From: Spirosoma aerolatum
Lineage (GTDB): Bacteria > Bacteroidota > Bacteroidia > Cytophagales > Spirosomataceae
Reading direction: 5' to 3'
DNA: 64,000 nt
Assembly (NCBI RefSeq): GCF_002056795.1
Contig: NZ_CP020104.1
Location: forward strand, 3,607,001-3,671,000
The position numbers were made by a program, and so were the translations under genes. Position 1 is the first letter of the stretch. Each line of letters begins with the position of its first letter. Shown piece after piece: positions 9,656-18,696 of this stretch. The notes below the pieces were generated by a model, which did not search any database, had not been told where the DNA came from, and saw only the letters and a list, made by a program, of their open reading frames with translations.

Positions 9656-9702
9656 CTACTTAAGTAGGTAGTAGCCGCTCGTTAATTTATTATTAATGAG
9701 CG
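9656..9702. promoter_or_regulatory. Palindromic operator-like sites upstream of the efflux operon
   Basis: Two adjacent palindromes: a perfect 12-mer CTACTTAAGTAG (9656-9667) and a 27-bp element with 11-nt arms CGCTCGTTAAT (9676-9686) and ATTAATGAGCG (9692-9702), complementary but for one position, 5-nt spacer. It lies 84 nt before tolC. The size and symmetry are those of TetR/AcrR-type operators, common regulators of RND pumps. No regulator gene is adjacent, so a trans-acting one would be needed. Confidence 0.5.
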
Positions 9703-9785
9703 AACAAAATGGCTGTCAGAACGAGTTGTTGCAGTGAGTACGCCGTTTTCTGTCAGCCAACAACGGTGCTCAAGGCTTACGATTT

Positions 9786-11126
9786 ATGAAAAAAACGTTT
9801 ATCGGCTTTCTTTTTGCGGTTGGGTGTTTCGTATCAAATTATGGATTTGCTCAGAGAACAACGGACTCGTTGGCTCGACAGGCCTATCTGGCCGACTGTA
9901 TTCAATACGCATTAAGTCACCAGCCGACAGTCAGACAATCCGTTATAGACCAGGAAATTGCCGAGCGAACGATTCAGAGTAGTCTGTCGGCCTGGTATCC
10001 ACAAGTTTCGGCAGGTTATAGCCTACAGCATTACCTGAAACAACCCGCCACACTCTTTCCCGACCCAACCACGGGCGAAGTTGTACCTCGGGTAATCGGG
10101 GCTAAAAATACATCGACGGCATCGCTGTCGCTGACTCAGAATATCTTCAATCGGGATTTACTGCTCGCTAATCAGACGGCGGATGCGTATCGGGTACAGG
10201 CTACCCAGAATACGGTTCGTAACAAAATCGATGTGGTCGTCAATGTTAGCAAGGCCTTTTACGATGTAATACTGACCCAGCGTCAGGTCGATATTCTGAG
10301 TGTCGATATTGCTCGGTTACAGCGAAGTCTTCAGGATGCCACCAATCAATACCAGAGTGGAATCGTCGATAAAACAGACCCGCAACGGGCAGCTATTGCT
10401 CTTAACAACACCCGTGCTCAGCAAAAACAATACCGGGACCTGGTTGGGGCTAAATACCAGACATTGAAGCAACTGATGGGGTATCCGCCGAATACGCCAC
10501 TCAATGTAGCTTACGATACGCTGCAACTGGTAAATGACGCCAATCTGGATACCCTTCAACTGGTCAATCCGCAGAATCGTATCGAATACCAGCAGCTATT
10601 GACCCAGGGCCGGTTACTGGATGCTAATGTAAAATACACGCGCTGGGCGTATTTGCCTAACGTAGCGGCCTTTGGTAATTATAACCTGCTGTATCAGAAC
10701 AATTCCTTCGGTCAACTCTTTGGCATGGTATTCCCGAATTCACTGATCGGCTTATCGGTAGCGTTGCCGATTTTTCAGGGGGGGCGTCGGATTCAGCAGA
10801 CCAAAATCGCTGAGTTGCAGGTACAACGGTTGCAATGGGATTTAGCCGCGCTCACCAGTTCGGTCGATGCAGAGTATGCACAGGCGCTGTCCAACTACAA
10901 AGGGAATCTGGCCAACTACCTGGCTTTGCGGGAAAACCTGACGATGGCGGAGGATGTCTACCGGATTATCAACCTGCAATACCGCTCCGGGGTAAAAACC
11001 TTCCTTGATGTGACCATTGCCGAAACCGATCTCCGAACAGCCCGACTCAATCTGTTCAATGCACTGTATCAGGTATTAATTAGTAAGCTGGACGTTCAGC
11101 GGTCACTTGGGGTTATTCAATTTTAA
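9786..11126 (+). CDS. TolC-family outer membrane efflux protein
   Basis: A 446-residue outer-membrane factor, signal peptide 1-22 (…VSNYGFAQ). It has the TolC duplicated architecture of long helices (AEYAQALSNYKGNLANYLAL type segments; RQVDILSVDIARLQRSL) and barrel strands (GLSVALPIFQGGRR before the second half is the family's typical PIF.GG motif). It should form the trimeric outer-membrane exit channel for the adaptor and pump encoded next. First gene of the tolC-MFP-RND operon, with 101 nt containing a hairpin before the adaptor gene. Confidence 0.93.
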   Translation: MKKTFIGFLFAVGCFVSNYGFAQRTTDSLARQAYLADCIQYALSHQPTVRQSVIDQEIAERTIQSSLSAWYPQVSAGYSLQHYLKQPATLFPDPTTGEVVPRVIGAKNTSTASLSLTQNIFNRDLLLANQTADAYRVQATQNTVRNKIDVVVNVSKAFYDVILTQRQVDILSVDIARLQRSLQDATNQYQSGIVDKTDPQRAAIALNNTRAQQKQYRDLVGAKYQTLKQLMGYPPNTPLNVAYDTLQLVNDANLDTLQLVNPQNRIEYQQLLTQGRLLDANVKYTRWAYLPNVAAFGNYNLLYQNNSFGQLFGMVFPNSLIGLSVALPIFQGGRRIQQTKIAELQVQRLQWDLAALTSSVDAEYAQALSNYKGNLANYLALRENLTMAEDVYRIINLQYRSGVKTFLDVTIAETDLRTARLNLFNALYQVLISKLDVQRSLGVIQF

Positions 11127-11149
11127 GAACGATATATCCGTTTACGGTA

Positions 11150-11208
11150 TTCGGTTTACGGCAGGCTGACGCGAAAATCTGTGTTGTGCAAGCCTGCCGT
11201 AAACCGAA
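11150..11208. repeat. Inverted repeat inside the efflux operon
   Basis: Arms 11150-11167 and 11191-11208, 18 nt perfectly complementary, 23-nt loop. It lies between tolC and the adaptor gene. Because the three genes form one functional set, it may act as partial terminator or mRNA-stabilising hairpin setting relative expression. Confidence 0.65.
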
Positions 11209-11227
11209 AAGCCAATAAAATCAGTTT

Positions 11228-12331
11228 ATGAAACTTTCCACCTATTTCACCCTGCTTACGAGTGTTGCATTGTTTGCCTGTGGTGGTAATAAAACCGATC
11301 AGCAACAGGGACCACCTCCGCCTACACCCGTCTCGGTTGCCAAAGCGACGAAAGGGAATGCTACCTACTATGACGAGTTCCCGGCTACGGTAACGGCCTT
11401 GCTGGAGGTTGAGATTCAACCGCAGGTGGCTGGTAACATTACGGGTATCTTTTTTCAGGATGGGCAGCATGTTAGTAAAGGTCAGAAGCTTTACTCCATC
11501 GACCCGCAGCAGTACCGGGCTAGTTACGATCAGGCGGTGGCCAATCTGAATGTACAAAAAGCCAATCTGAACCGCGCACAGAAAGATGCGGATCGGTACA
11601 ATACATTGGCTCAGCAGGATGCTGTTGCCAAGCAACTGGTCGATAATGCCAATGCCACGCTTGAGTCGGCCAAAATGCAGGTCGAAGCGGCTCAGGCAGC
11701 CATCCGGCAGGTCGGTACGAATCTGAAATACACGACGATTTTTGCCCCAATGGATGGGACAATCGGTATTTCGCAAGTGCGGCTCGGTGCAGCCGTAGCC
11801 CCTGGTTCTACTCCGCTCAACACCATTTCGTCTGATAACCCAATAGCGGCCGATGTGCAGATCGACGAGTCGCAGATTCAGCGGTTTCTGAAGCTACAGA
11901 GCCAGCCCAACGTAACGCGGGATTCGACCTTTGTGTTGCTTTTGCCAAGTGGACAGCCGTACCCATTCCCCGGTTCGGTACGTATCGTAGACCGGGCTGT
12001 TGACCCACAAACGGGTACGTTACGGGTACGTATCGCTTTCCCGAATCCCAACCGACAACTAAAACCGGGTCTGAATGTGAACGTTCGGGTGAAAAATAGT
12101 ACGGGCGAACCGCAGTTGCTGATACCGTACCAGGCTGTAACGGAGCAGATGAGCGAATACTTTGTGTTTGTCGTAGGCGATAGCAGCAAAGTGAGTCAGA
12201 AAAAAGTGACGCTAGGTGCCCGGATCAATGATAAGGTCGTTGTGAAAAATGGCCTGACCGAGGGCGAATCCGTCGTAACGGAAGGTACCCAGAAAATTCG
12301 GGAAGGAGCGAAAGTAAAAATTAATGAGTGA
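11228..12331 (+). CDS. RND efflux periplasmic adaptor (membrane fusion protein, AcrA type), lipoprotein
   Basis: A 367-residue adaptor anchored by a lipobox (LFAC, Cys18). The order is barrel-sandwich half (EIQPQVAGNITGIFFQDGQ), alpha-hairpin with long coiled helices (about 85-150), second lipoyl half (TIFAPMDGTIG), beta-barrel and membrane-proximal domain. This links the inner-membrane pump to TolC. The lipoyl and hairpin sequences are typical of AcrA/MexA adaptors of hydrophobic/amphiphilic efflux. Stop codon lies inside the hairpin that precedes the pump gene. Confidence 0.94.
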   Translation: MKLSTYFTLLTSVALFACGGNKTDQQQGPPPPTPVSVAKATKGNATYYDEFPATVTALLEVEIQPQVAGNITGIFFQDGQHVSKGQKLYSIDPQQYRASYDQAVANLNVQKANLNRAQKDADRYNTLAQQDAVAKQLVDNANATLESAKMQVEAAQAAIRQVGTNLKYTTIFAPMDGTIGISQVRLGAAVAPGSTPLNTISSDNPIAADVQIDESQIQRFLKLQSQPNVTRDSTFVLLLPSGQPYPFPGSVRIVDRAVDPQTGTLRVRIAFPNPNRQLKPGLNVNVRVKNSTGEPQLLIPYQAVTEQMSEYFVFVVGDSSKVSQKKVTLGARINDKVVVKNGLTEGESVVTEGTQKIREGAKVKINE

Positions 12332-12405
12332 AAGAGTGAAAGAGCGAAAGAGTGAATCATGCTGACTCCCTTTCGCTCTTTCACTCTTTCGCTCTTTCAC
12401 TCATT
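12323..12405. repeat. Long quasi-repetitive hairpin between adaptor and pump genes
   Basis: Arms 12323-12356 and 12372-12405 pair over 34 nt with three G-U type mismatches and a 15-nt loop. The left arm is itself made of the repeated word GTGAAAGA/GCGAAAGA, and it covers the adaptor stop codon. Being inside an operon, it could lower downstream expression or protect the 3' end of the upstream coding segment. Confidence 0.7.
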
Positions 12406-12410
12406 GAATT

Positions 12411-15400
12411 ATGTTCGCAGAAATATTCATCAACCGGCCGGTTACGGCCATAGTGATATCGGTGGTTATTGTGGCGCTGGGGGTGCTGGCCTTGCAAAGC
12501 CTGCCCGTCAGTCAGTATCCCGATATTACACCCCCGGTCGTGCAGGTGACGGGTACATACACAGGAGCGGATGCCCAAACGGTTGAACAGACGGTGGCTA
12601 CGCCCATTGAAACCCAGGTGAACGGTACGCCCGGTATGGACTATGTGCAGACCAATGCCACCAACGATGGCCGGATGACCATGAACGTGACGTTTAAGGT
12701 GGGTACGGATGTGAACATTGCCGCGCTTGACGTTCAGAACCGGGTGGGTATCGCGCAGCCGCAATTGCCCGAAGAAGTTACCCGACTAGGCGTTGTGGTG
12801 CGGAAACGGAATCCGTCACTGTTTATGCTGGTGGCGATTTATTCACCGAATAAAACCCATAATGTTTCGTTTCTGGACAATTACGCCAACATCTACATCC
12901 GCGATGCCCTGCTTCGGGTGCCGGGGGTAGGGGATATTTTCAGCCGGGCCGATGATTTCAGTATGCGGATCTGGCTCAAACCCGATCGGCTGGCGCAGCT
13001 TGGCTTAACCCCCGACGATGTAGTGGGTGCCCTTCAGGAACAGAATTTACAGGTAGCAGGCGGTTCGGTAGGCGCTTCTCCACAACCGTCCACCCAGGCG
13101 TTTGAGTACACAGTTTTTACCAACAGCCGACTCAGTAAAGAAGACGAGTTTAAAAAGATCATCGTGAGGAGTGACCCCGCTCGTGGTTCTCTGGTGTATC
13201 TTGAAGATGTGGCTCGTGTGCAACTGGGTAAATTTTCGTATGCCAGCAACTCGTTTGTTGATGGGAACCGGGCGGCTTACCTGCTGGTCTATCAGTTGCC
13301 GGGTAGTAACGCCATTGCCACCGCCAAGGGCGTGTATGCTGCGATGGACAACCTGAAAAAGACGTTCCCGAAGGACATTGATTATGTGGTGCCGTTCGAA
13401 TCGGTATCGGTTATTCAGGTGTCTATTTCGGAGGTTGTCGAAACCCTGCTCGAAGCGTTGGGACTGGTTGTACTGGTCGTATTCCTATTCCTCCAAAGCT
13501 GGCGGGCTACCCTGATCACACTGCTGGCCATCCCGGTGTCGATCGTTGGCACATTTGCCTTATTTGTGCCACTAGGGTTTACAATAAATACGCTGACGCT
13601 CTTTGCCTTCGTGCTGGCTATCGGTATCGTGGTCGATGATGCCATTGTGGTGGTGGAAGCCGTGCAGGTGAATATCGACAAAGGCATGTCGCCAAGAGAT
13701 GCGACTAAGGCAGCGATGGCTGAAATTTCGGCTCCTGTTATTGCCATAGCCTTGATCCTGGCGGCTGTTTTCGTTCCGGTTGGATTTATACCCGGCATTG
13801 TCGGTCGGTTGTACCAGCAGTTTGCTATTACAATTGCCGTATCGGTACTGATTTCAGCTTTTGTTGCCCTATCGCTGACACCAGCTTTGTGTACGCTGCT
13901 CCTGCGTCCGATGCATATTGACGAAAAAGCAACCGGACTCAATAAGTTCTTTTACAAATTCAACCAGGTCTTCGAACGCATGACCAATTCGTATACCAAC
14001 AGTGTCAAACGACTCATCAAAGCGACCCCGCTGGTGATTGTTGGGCTGGTTGTTATTTACATTGGAACGGGGCTGTTGTTCCGGGCGAAACCTACCGGCT
14101 TCCTGCCAACGGAAGATGAGGGCCGTTTGATTGTGACCTACGAAATCCCGGAAGCTGCTTCAACCTCCCGGAGCCTTGTCGTGCTGAATAAGGTGATGGC
14201 TATTCTGAAAGCGCAGCCGTACGTAGCCCATTTTTCGGCACTGGGAGGCCTGAATGCCATTACGTTTGCCTCGAAATCGAACAGTGGTACGGTCTTTATT
14301 CAGCTCAAACCCTGGGAAGAGCGCAAAGAACGGAATATGCAGGCTGATTCGCTGGTGGTGAAACTACAGCGGGCGCTTTCGAGCCTGAACGATGCCCGGC
14401 CGCAGGTAATTCAGCCGCCTGCTATTCCGGGTCTTGGACAAAGCTCCGGGTTCACCTTCGAAATTCAGCAGCGCGAAACCAACGACGATGTCCGCGCCTT
14501 CGATAACGTGGTACAGAACTTCCTGGCCGAAGCCAACAAACGACCCGAAATTGGCCGTGCCTTCTCGTATTTTACCGCCAAGACACCCGCTTATCGGGTA
14601 GATGTTGACCGGGATAAGTGTAAAAAGCTGGGGATACCTGTCAGCAGCGTGTACCGGACCATGCAAACGTATCTGGGTAGTCAATACGTCAACGACTTCA
14701 TTATTTACGGGCGTAAGTTCCGCGTGGTGGCGCAGGCCGATACCATGTACCGAACTGATGTACGGAATCTGGGTAATTATTATGTACGGAATCAGGCTGG
14801 CCAACTGGTGCCGATCAGTACGGTGATTAAAACGACGGTTATTGAAAATGCGCCCTTGATTTCGCACTTCAACCTGTTCCGGTCGGTGGAGTTGAACGGC
14901 GGGGCTAAACCCGGCTTCAGTAGCAGCCAGGCCAATGATGCGTTGCGGGAAGTAGCAGCTAAAGTGCTGCCTGCCGGTTATTCCTATGATTTTGGTGGCC
15001 TAAGCCGGGAGGAAATCAATGCCGGGAATACGTCGATATACATTTTCATGCTGTCGATTGGATTTGTCTTTCTGTTCCTGGCCGCTTTGTACGAAAGCTG
15101 GTCAGTTCCCTTCTCAGTCTTATTATCCGTGCCTATAGGGGCATTGGGGGCTATTGTGGCGCTTATTCTGTTCCCGTATTTAAGCAACAACGTGTATGCC
15201 CAGATTGGCTTGATTACCCTGATCGGTCTGGCTGCGAAGAATGCTATCCTGATTGTTGAATTTGCGAAAGAGCGGGTGGATCGGGGTGAAGACCTCATTC
15301 AATCGACACTGGAAGCCGTTCGATTGCGACTTCGGCCTATTCTGATGACATCGCTGGCGTTTATTCTGGGTGTATTTCCGCTGGCCATTGCCAGTGGAGC

Positions 15401-15605
15401 CGGTGGAGTAGCCCGCGCAACGATCGGCCGAACAGTACTAGGCGGGATGCTGGCGGCTACGTCCATTGCTATTTTCGTGGTGCCTGTTTTGTACGTTGGT
15501 ATCACGCGGCTGGCCTATGGTAAAAAAGGGCTGGAAGAACTAAAAAAGAATGCGAAGAACGAAGAGAAGCCTCACGAAGAGCCACAGCCAGCAATCGATA
15601 AGTAA
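12411..15605 (+). CDS. RND multidrug efflux permease (AcrB/HAE1 family)
   Basis: A 1064-residue inner-membrane proton/drug antiporter. The N-terminal helix MFAEIFINRPVTAIVIS and the following LPVSQYPDITPP are classic for the HAE1 family. Two repeats of TM1 plus large periplasmic porter loop plus TM bundle are evident; the TM4 proton-relay Asp pair appears in AIGIVVDDAIVVVE, and the family signature GLAAKNAILIVEFAKE is in the second half. Length is normal for AcrB. With the TolC and adaptor genes upstream it forms a complete tripartite pump; substrate range cannot be read from sequence. Confidence 0.96.
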   Translation: MFAEIFINRPVTAIVISVVIVALGVLALQSLPVSQYPDITPPVVQVTGTYTGADAQTVEQTVATPIETQVNGTPGMDYVQTNATNDGRMTMNVTFKVGTDVNIAALDVQNRVGIAQPQLPEEVTRLGVVVRKRNPSLFMLVAIYSPNKTHNVSFLDNYANIYIRDALLRVPGVGDIFSRADDFSMRIWLKPDRLAQLGLTPDDVVGALQEQNLQVAGGSVGASPQPSTQAFEYTVFTNSRLSKEDEFKKIIVRSDPARGSLVYLEDVARVQLGKFSYASNSFVDGNRAAYLLVYQLPGSNAIATAKGVYAAMDNLKKTFPKDIDYVVPFESVSVIQVSISEVVETLLEALGLVVLVVFLFLQSWRATLITLLAIPVSIVGTFALFVPLGFTINTLTLFAFVLAIGIVVDDAIVVVEAVQVNIDKGMSPRDATKAAMAEISAPVIAIALILAAVFVPVGFIPGIVGRLYQQFAITIAVSVLISAFVALSLTPALCTLLLRPMHIDEKATGLNKFFYKFNQVFERMTNSYTNSVKRLIKATPLVIVGLVVIYIGTGLLFRAKPTGFLPTEDEGRLIVTYEIPEAASTSRSLVVLNKVMAILKAQPYVAHFSALGGLNAITFASKSNSGTVFIQLKPWEERKERNMQADSLVVKLQRALSSLNDARPQVIQPPAIPGLGQSSGFTFEIQQRETNDDVRAFDNVVQNFLAEANKRPEIGRAFSYFTAKTPAYRVDVDRDKCKKLGIPVSSVYRTMQTYLGSQYVNDFIIYGRKFRVVAQADTMYRTDVRNLGNYYVRNQAGQLVPISTVIKTTVIENAPLISHFNLFRSVELNGGAKPGFSSSQANDALREVAAKVLPAGYSYDFGGLSREEINAGNTSIYIFMLSIGFVFLFLAALYESWSVPFSVLLSVPIGALGAIVALILFPYLSNNVYAQIGLITLIGLAAKNAILIVEFAKERVDRGEDLIQSTLEAVRLRLRPILMTSLAFILGVFPLAIASGAGGVARATIGRTVLGGMLAATSIAIFVVPVLYVGITRLAYGKKGLEELKKNAKNEEKPHEEPQPAIDK

Positions 15606-15690
15606 AGCGAATTATGAGCGGGTTGACGCCTGTTGTTAGCTCATAAAGACTTCTGGTTGATTGTTGATTTTCTGCGCGTTCACTTTCCTG

Positions 15691-15732
15691 TACTATTGCA
15701 AAGGGTTTACATCAAAAGCCTTTGCAATAGTA
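15691..15732. terminator. Hairpin after the RND pump gene
   Basis: Arms 15691-15704 and 15719-15732, 14 nt perfectly complementary, 14-nt loop; weaker pairing (CCTG/CAGG) extends outward. It ends the efflux operon and its right arm includes the first base of the ATG of the next gene, so it may also hide that start. Confidence 0.65.
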
Positions 15733-16085
15733 TGACAGGGCGCAAAAAAATATTTCTGACCGCCGGAAACCAACAACTACCTTCCATTACTGCGCAGGCG
15801 CGGGTACATTATTCGAGCGATGGACGGAGCGGTACCGTGCACTATTCAAGCCCGCAGGCCTCCTTTTCCATGTGGTACGAATTTGCGGGGGGGGATGCCA
15901 TTGCGATTATTGATATACCAACCCCCGGAACCTGGGTAGAACGAACTAAACTTCCTCTAACTGACCGCGAAACGGTTTTACAGTTTATTGGTGATCAGGT
16001 TGTTCGCGATCAGGTACCTGGTGGTGGCTATTTCGACTGTTCGGATAATACCATGACAATCTATCGAGGCCAAAAGCCTGTATAG
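15732..16085 (+). CDS. Hypothetical protein (117 residues)
   Basis: A small soluble protein without signal peptide or membrane segment. It begins MTGRKKIFLTAGNQQLPSIT and has alternating strand-like stretches (ARVHYSSDGRSGTVHYSS, ASFSMWYEFAGGDAIAII), followed by a helix (DRETVLQFIGDQVVRDQ) and GGGYFDCSD. No family recognised. An upstream ATG at 15633 would add 33 residues that cross the hairpin arm and read as non-coding, so 15732 is preferred. It converges on the MFS gene and a short hairpin separates them. Confidence 0.65.
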   Translation: MTGRKKIFLTAGNQQLPSITAQARVHYSSDGRSGTVHYSSPQASFSMWYEFAGGDAIAIIDIPTPGTWVERTKLPLTDRETVLQFIGDQVVRDQVPGGGYFDCSDNTMTIYRGQKPV

Positions 16086-16111
16086 TCAGGTAATTGACAA
16101 CTCCTGACTAT
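16082..16111. terminator. Short hairpin between convergent genes
   Basis: Arms 16082-16090 and 16103-16111 (9 nt, perfect, loop 12 nt) overlap the stop of the hypothetical gene and precede by 3 nt the stop of the convergent MFS gene. A bidirectional terminator is likely. Confidence 0.6.
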
Positions 16112-16114
16112 TAC

Positions 16115-17389
16115 CTACACCTCACCCTTTAATGGATGGATGTTCGGGGCGAACAGGTGAATGAGTAGCCAGGCCAGTACGTAGGCACTTCCACACATCA
16201 GAAAGATGTAATTGTATCCTATCGTAATGTTGCCCTGTGCTTTATAAGTATCCAGTAAGGCACCTACAACTATTGGAAATAAGATTCCACCCACCGAACC
16301 GGCCATACCACCCAGCCCAACTACAGAACTTACAGCACTTTTTGGGAACATATCGGATACCAGAGTAAACAGATTGGCGCTCCAGGCCTGGTGTGCAGCC
16401 ACCGCCAGGCTCAATAAGCCCACAACCTCCCAGATAGATGTTGCATAACGAGTCAGTACAATGGGTACAATACAGAAGGCATATAGCAACATGGCCGTTT
16501 TTCGAGAGCGGTTAATGGTCCACCCCCGATTCAGAAAGTAGCCCGATAAATAACCACCGCCAACACTGCCAATCGTCGCGGCTGTATAAACGATGATGAG
16601 GGGCAGGCTTGGTTTCTTAAGATCAAGATTGAACGAGGCCGCAAAATACGAAGGGAGCCAAAACAGGAAGAACCACCATACCGGATCAGTCAGCAGTTTT
16701 CCCAGAATAAAGGCCCAGGTCTGACGACGCCGAATCAGATCGATCCAGCGAACGTTGGAAGCACCATCCGTCGTACCTTCAGTATCCTGGGTGATGAAGG
16801 CTAGTTCCTGCGTCGATACATTCTTATGCTTTTGTGGGCTATCGTACGACCACCACCAGAAAAAAAGCCAGATAAATCCGATTAACCCCGTCAGTATAAA
16901 CGCTACCTGCCAGCCGTATACGCCTAGAAGCCAGGGAACGGCGATGGGAGCGACCACGGCGCCAATATTAGTACCCGCATTGAAAAGACCCGTAGCGAGA
17001 GCCCGCTCATGGCGTGGAAACCATTCGGCCACTGTCTTGATGGCTGCCGGGAAGTTACCGCCCTCGCCTAGACCCAGTAAGGCCCGATACACCCCAAAGC
17101 TGAACGTACTGGTGGCTACGGCGTGCAAAGCAGCGGCTATCGACCAGACTAAAACGGCCAGTACATACCCCACCTTCGTACCAATTTTATCGATCAGACG
17201 ACCAAAGACGACATAACTAAGCGCATAAGCCGCCTGAAAGGCCATGACAATATGGCTATAGTCTGTTTCGGTCCAGTTGAAGATTGTTTCCAGCGTTGGT
17301 TTGAGCAGGCTGATCACCTGACGATCGAGGTAGTTGATCGTGGTTGCTACAAACAGTAATCCAACAATTCGCCAGCGGTAGTTGGTCAT
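16115..17389 (-). CDS. MFS transporter, hexuronate (ExuT/ACS family)-like
   Basis: A 424-residue major facilitator with 12 predicted membrane helices. The N-terminus RWRIVGLLFVATTINYLDRQ and the LGLGEGGNFPAAIKTVAEWFP segment are typical of the anion:cation symporter (ACS) family that includes ExuT and glucarate/galactonate carriers. It likely imports a sugar acid using the proton gradient. Upstream on the same strand are a sugar-type oxidoreductase and an M81 peptidase, with 135 nt of GTCAT-repeat DNA between the oxidoreductase and this gene. The substrate is inferred from family only. Confidence 0.88.
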   Translation of the reverse strand: MTNYRWRIVGLLFVATTINYLDRQVISLLKPTLETIFNWTETDYSHIVMAFQAAYALSYVVFGRLIDKIGTKVGYVLAVLVWSIAAALHAVATSTFSFGVYRALLGLGEGGNFPAAIKTVAEWFPRHERALATGLFNAGTNIGAVVAPIAVPWLLGVYGWQVAFILTGLIGFIWLFFWWWSYDSPQKHKNVSTQELAFITQDTEGTTDGASNVRWIDLIRRRQTWAFILGKLLTDPVWWFFLFWLPSYFAASFNLDLKKPSLPLIIVYTAATIGSVGGGYLSGYFLNRGWTINRSRKTAMLLYAFCIVPIVLTRYATSIWEVVGLLSLAVAAHQAWSANLFTLVSDMFPKSAVSSVVGLGGMAGSVGGILFPIVVGALLDTYKAQGNITIGYNYIFLMCGSAYVLAWLLIHLFAPNIHPLKGEV

Positions 17390-17517
17390 AAATGGGTAGT
17401 CATTAAATGGTCATTTATGGTCATCGTTAGTCATGGAACAGTCATTACTGGTTATTGACCGCTTCCCGGCAATGCGCAATAAATGACTATGCATGACCAA
17501 CAATGCCGGTACATGAC
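17385..17517. repeat. Helically phased GTCAT repeat array
   Basis: GTCAT occurs at 17385, 17399, 17410, 17420, 17430 and 17441 (steps 14, 11, 10, 10, 11 nt) and its reverse complement ATGAC at 17483, 17493 and 17513 (steps 10 and 20). The two groups face each other, so the region is also a loose hairpin. It fills the gap between the oxidoreductase stop and the transporter start, the transporter's own ATG being the first GTCAT. Confidence 0.7.
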
Positions 17518-17524
17518 AATGTAG

Positions 17525-18562
17525 CTAAAACGGTAAGGTGCGAAGAGACTGGCTACTTTCCTGAGCCAGATCAATGATTCGCGCTAGCTGCTGAATTTCG
17601 GTAGGCTTGATTTCGGGCTGGGCTCCATTAACGATCACCTCATACAGATTGTCGTAGAACGGAGCGTAATTGCCCGGAGCGCTTTCAATGAGTTCGGCTT
17701 TCCCATCCCGGTATAGCGTACCCCATCGATCATCGGGTTCAATGCCTAAATCGGGCTCATTGGGCAATCTATTTGTTCGGAGCCGCTCTTCCTGCGGGTC
17801 CAGACCACCTTTCAGAAATGAGCCTTCGGTGCCATGCAGACTGTACCGTAATTTGTTCTGATACATCATCAGGCTGGATTCAAGCCGAACGACCTTATCG
17901 GCATAGCCAAGCTTAATGTCGAAATAATCGGAGACATGGCTATTGGGGCGCAGGATTCGAACGGTGCCCTGTACCGTTTCAGGAGCCCCAAACAAATGCA
18001 GGGCCTGATCGAGCAGGTGAGGTCCCAGATTATACAAATTGCCTCTGCCCGTACCTGCCTGTTCTTTCCAGCTCTGCGAATTGGGTGGTACAGGTGAATA
18101 GCGGTCGTATCGGCACTCATAATCGACCAGCGTGCCCAAAGCCCCGTCGGCCAGCAATCGTTTAATCGTCAGAAAATCGGAATCCCAGCGTCGATTCTGG
18201 TAGGCAGTGGCCAATTTACCCTGTTTCTGGGCCAGTTCGAGTAGGTCGATGGCTTCGTGTTCAGTCAGGGCAAAGGGTTTTTCAACGACAACATGCTTCC
18301 CCTGTTCGAGGGCTTTCCGGGCGTACTCAACGTGGATTTCGTTCGGACTGCAAATAAAAATCAGGTCAATCGCCGGGTCTGCAAAGAGTTCGTCGGGGGT
18401 AGCTACCCACTCAATTGACGGATCGAACTGCCGGACAGCATCAGGACGGCTACTGGCAATTTTTTTAAGATGAAAACGCGGATTGACCGTCAGGAACGGC
18501 GTGTGAAAATAACGCCCCGACAATCCAAACCCAACCAAACCAACTTGAATAACCTGTGGCAT
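17525..18562 (-). CDS. Gfo/Idh/MocA-family NAD(P)-dependent oxidoreductase
   Basis: A 345-residue enzyme with an N-terminal Rossmann fold (GLVGFGLSGRYFHTPF, residues 8-23) and the family's Glu-Lys-Pro motif in VVVEKPFAL at about 93-101. The C-terminal alpha/beta domain has the GNLYNLGPHLLDQAL segment with conserved His/Asp. These enzymes oxidise or reduce sugars, inositols or related polyols; GxSGRYFHTPF resembles the YdgJ/YvaA subgroup. Lies between an M81 peptidase gene and a sugar-acid type MFS transporter on the same strand, suggesting a catabolic set. Confidence 0.92.
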   Translation of the reverse strand: MPQVIQVGLVGFGLSGRYFHTPFLTVNPRFHLKKIASSRPDAVRQFDPSIEWVATPDELFADPAIDLIFICSPNEIHVEYARKALEQGKHVVVEKPFALTEHEAIDLLELAQKQGKLATAYQNRRWDSDFLTIKRLLADGALGTLVDYECRYDRYSPVPPNSQSWKEQAGTGRGNLYNLGPHLLDQALHLFGAPETVQGTVRILRPNSHVSDYFDIKLGYADKVVRLESSLMMYQNKLRYSLHGTEGSFLKGGLDPQEERLRTNRLPNEPDLGIEPDDRWGTLYRDGKAELIESAPGNYAPFYDNLYEVIVNGAQPEIKPTEIQQLARIIDLAQESSQSLRTLPF

Positions 18563-18578
18563 ATAGCGATAGAGGAAT

Positions 18579-18638
18579 TAGGAGATACAATCGGTTAATA
18601 GTTTTCTATACACGGCCGTAAAGCGATTGTACCTCCTA
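18579..18638. terminator. Hairpin after the M81 peptidase gene
   Basis: Arms 18579-18593 and 18624-18638 pair over 15 nt with one mismatch (a G-U pair in the minus-strand transcript), loop 30 nt. Located 59 nt past the M81 stop and 17 nt before the oxidoreductase start. Confidence 0.55.
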
Positions 18639-18696
18639 TAAAGCAGTTTGCCTGGGTTTATCTCCTGCTTAGGATGGCAAATTGTTGGTTGGTTAG

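Noticed and set aside
9786..15605. Copper/silver (CusCBA-type) efflux
   Set aside because: The pump has HAE1 motifs and no Met-rich metal sites were noticed, so drug-type efflux is preferred.
15633..15731. N-terminal extension of the 117-residue protein
   Set aside because: It crosses the terminator-like hairpin of the efflux operon.
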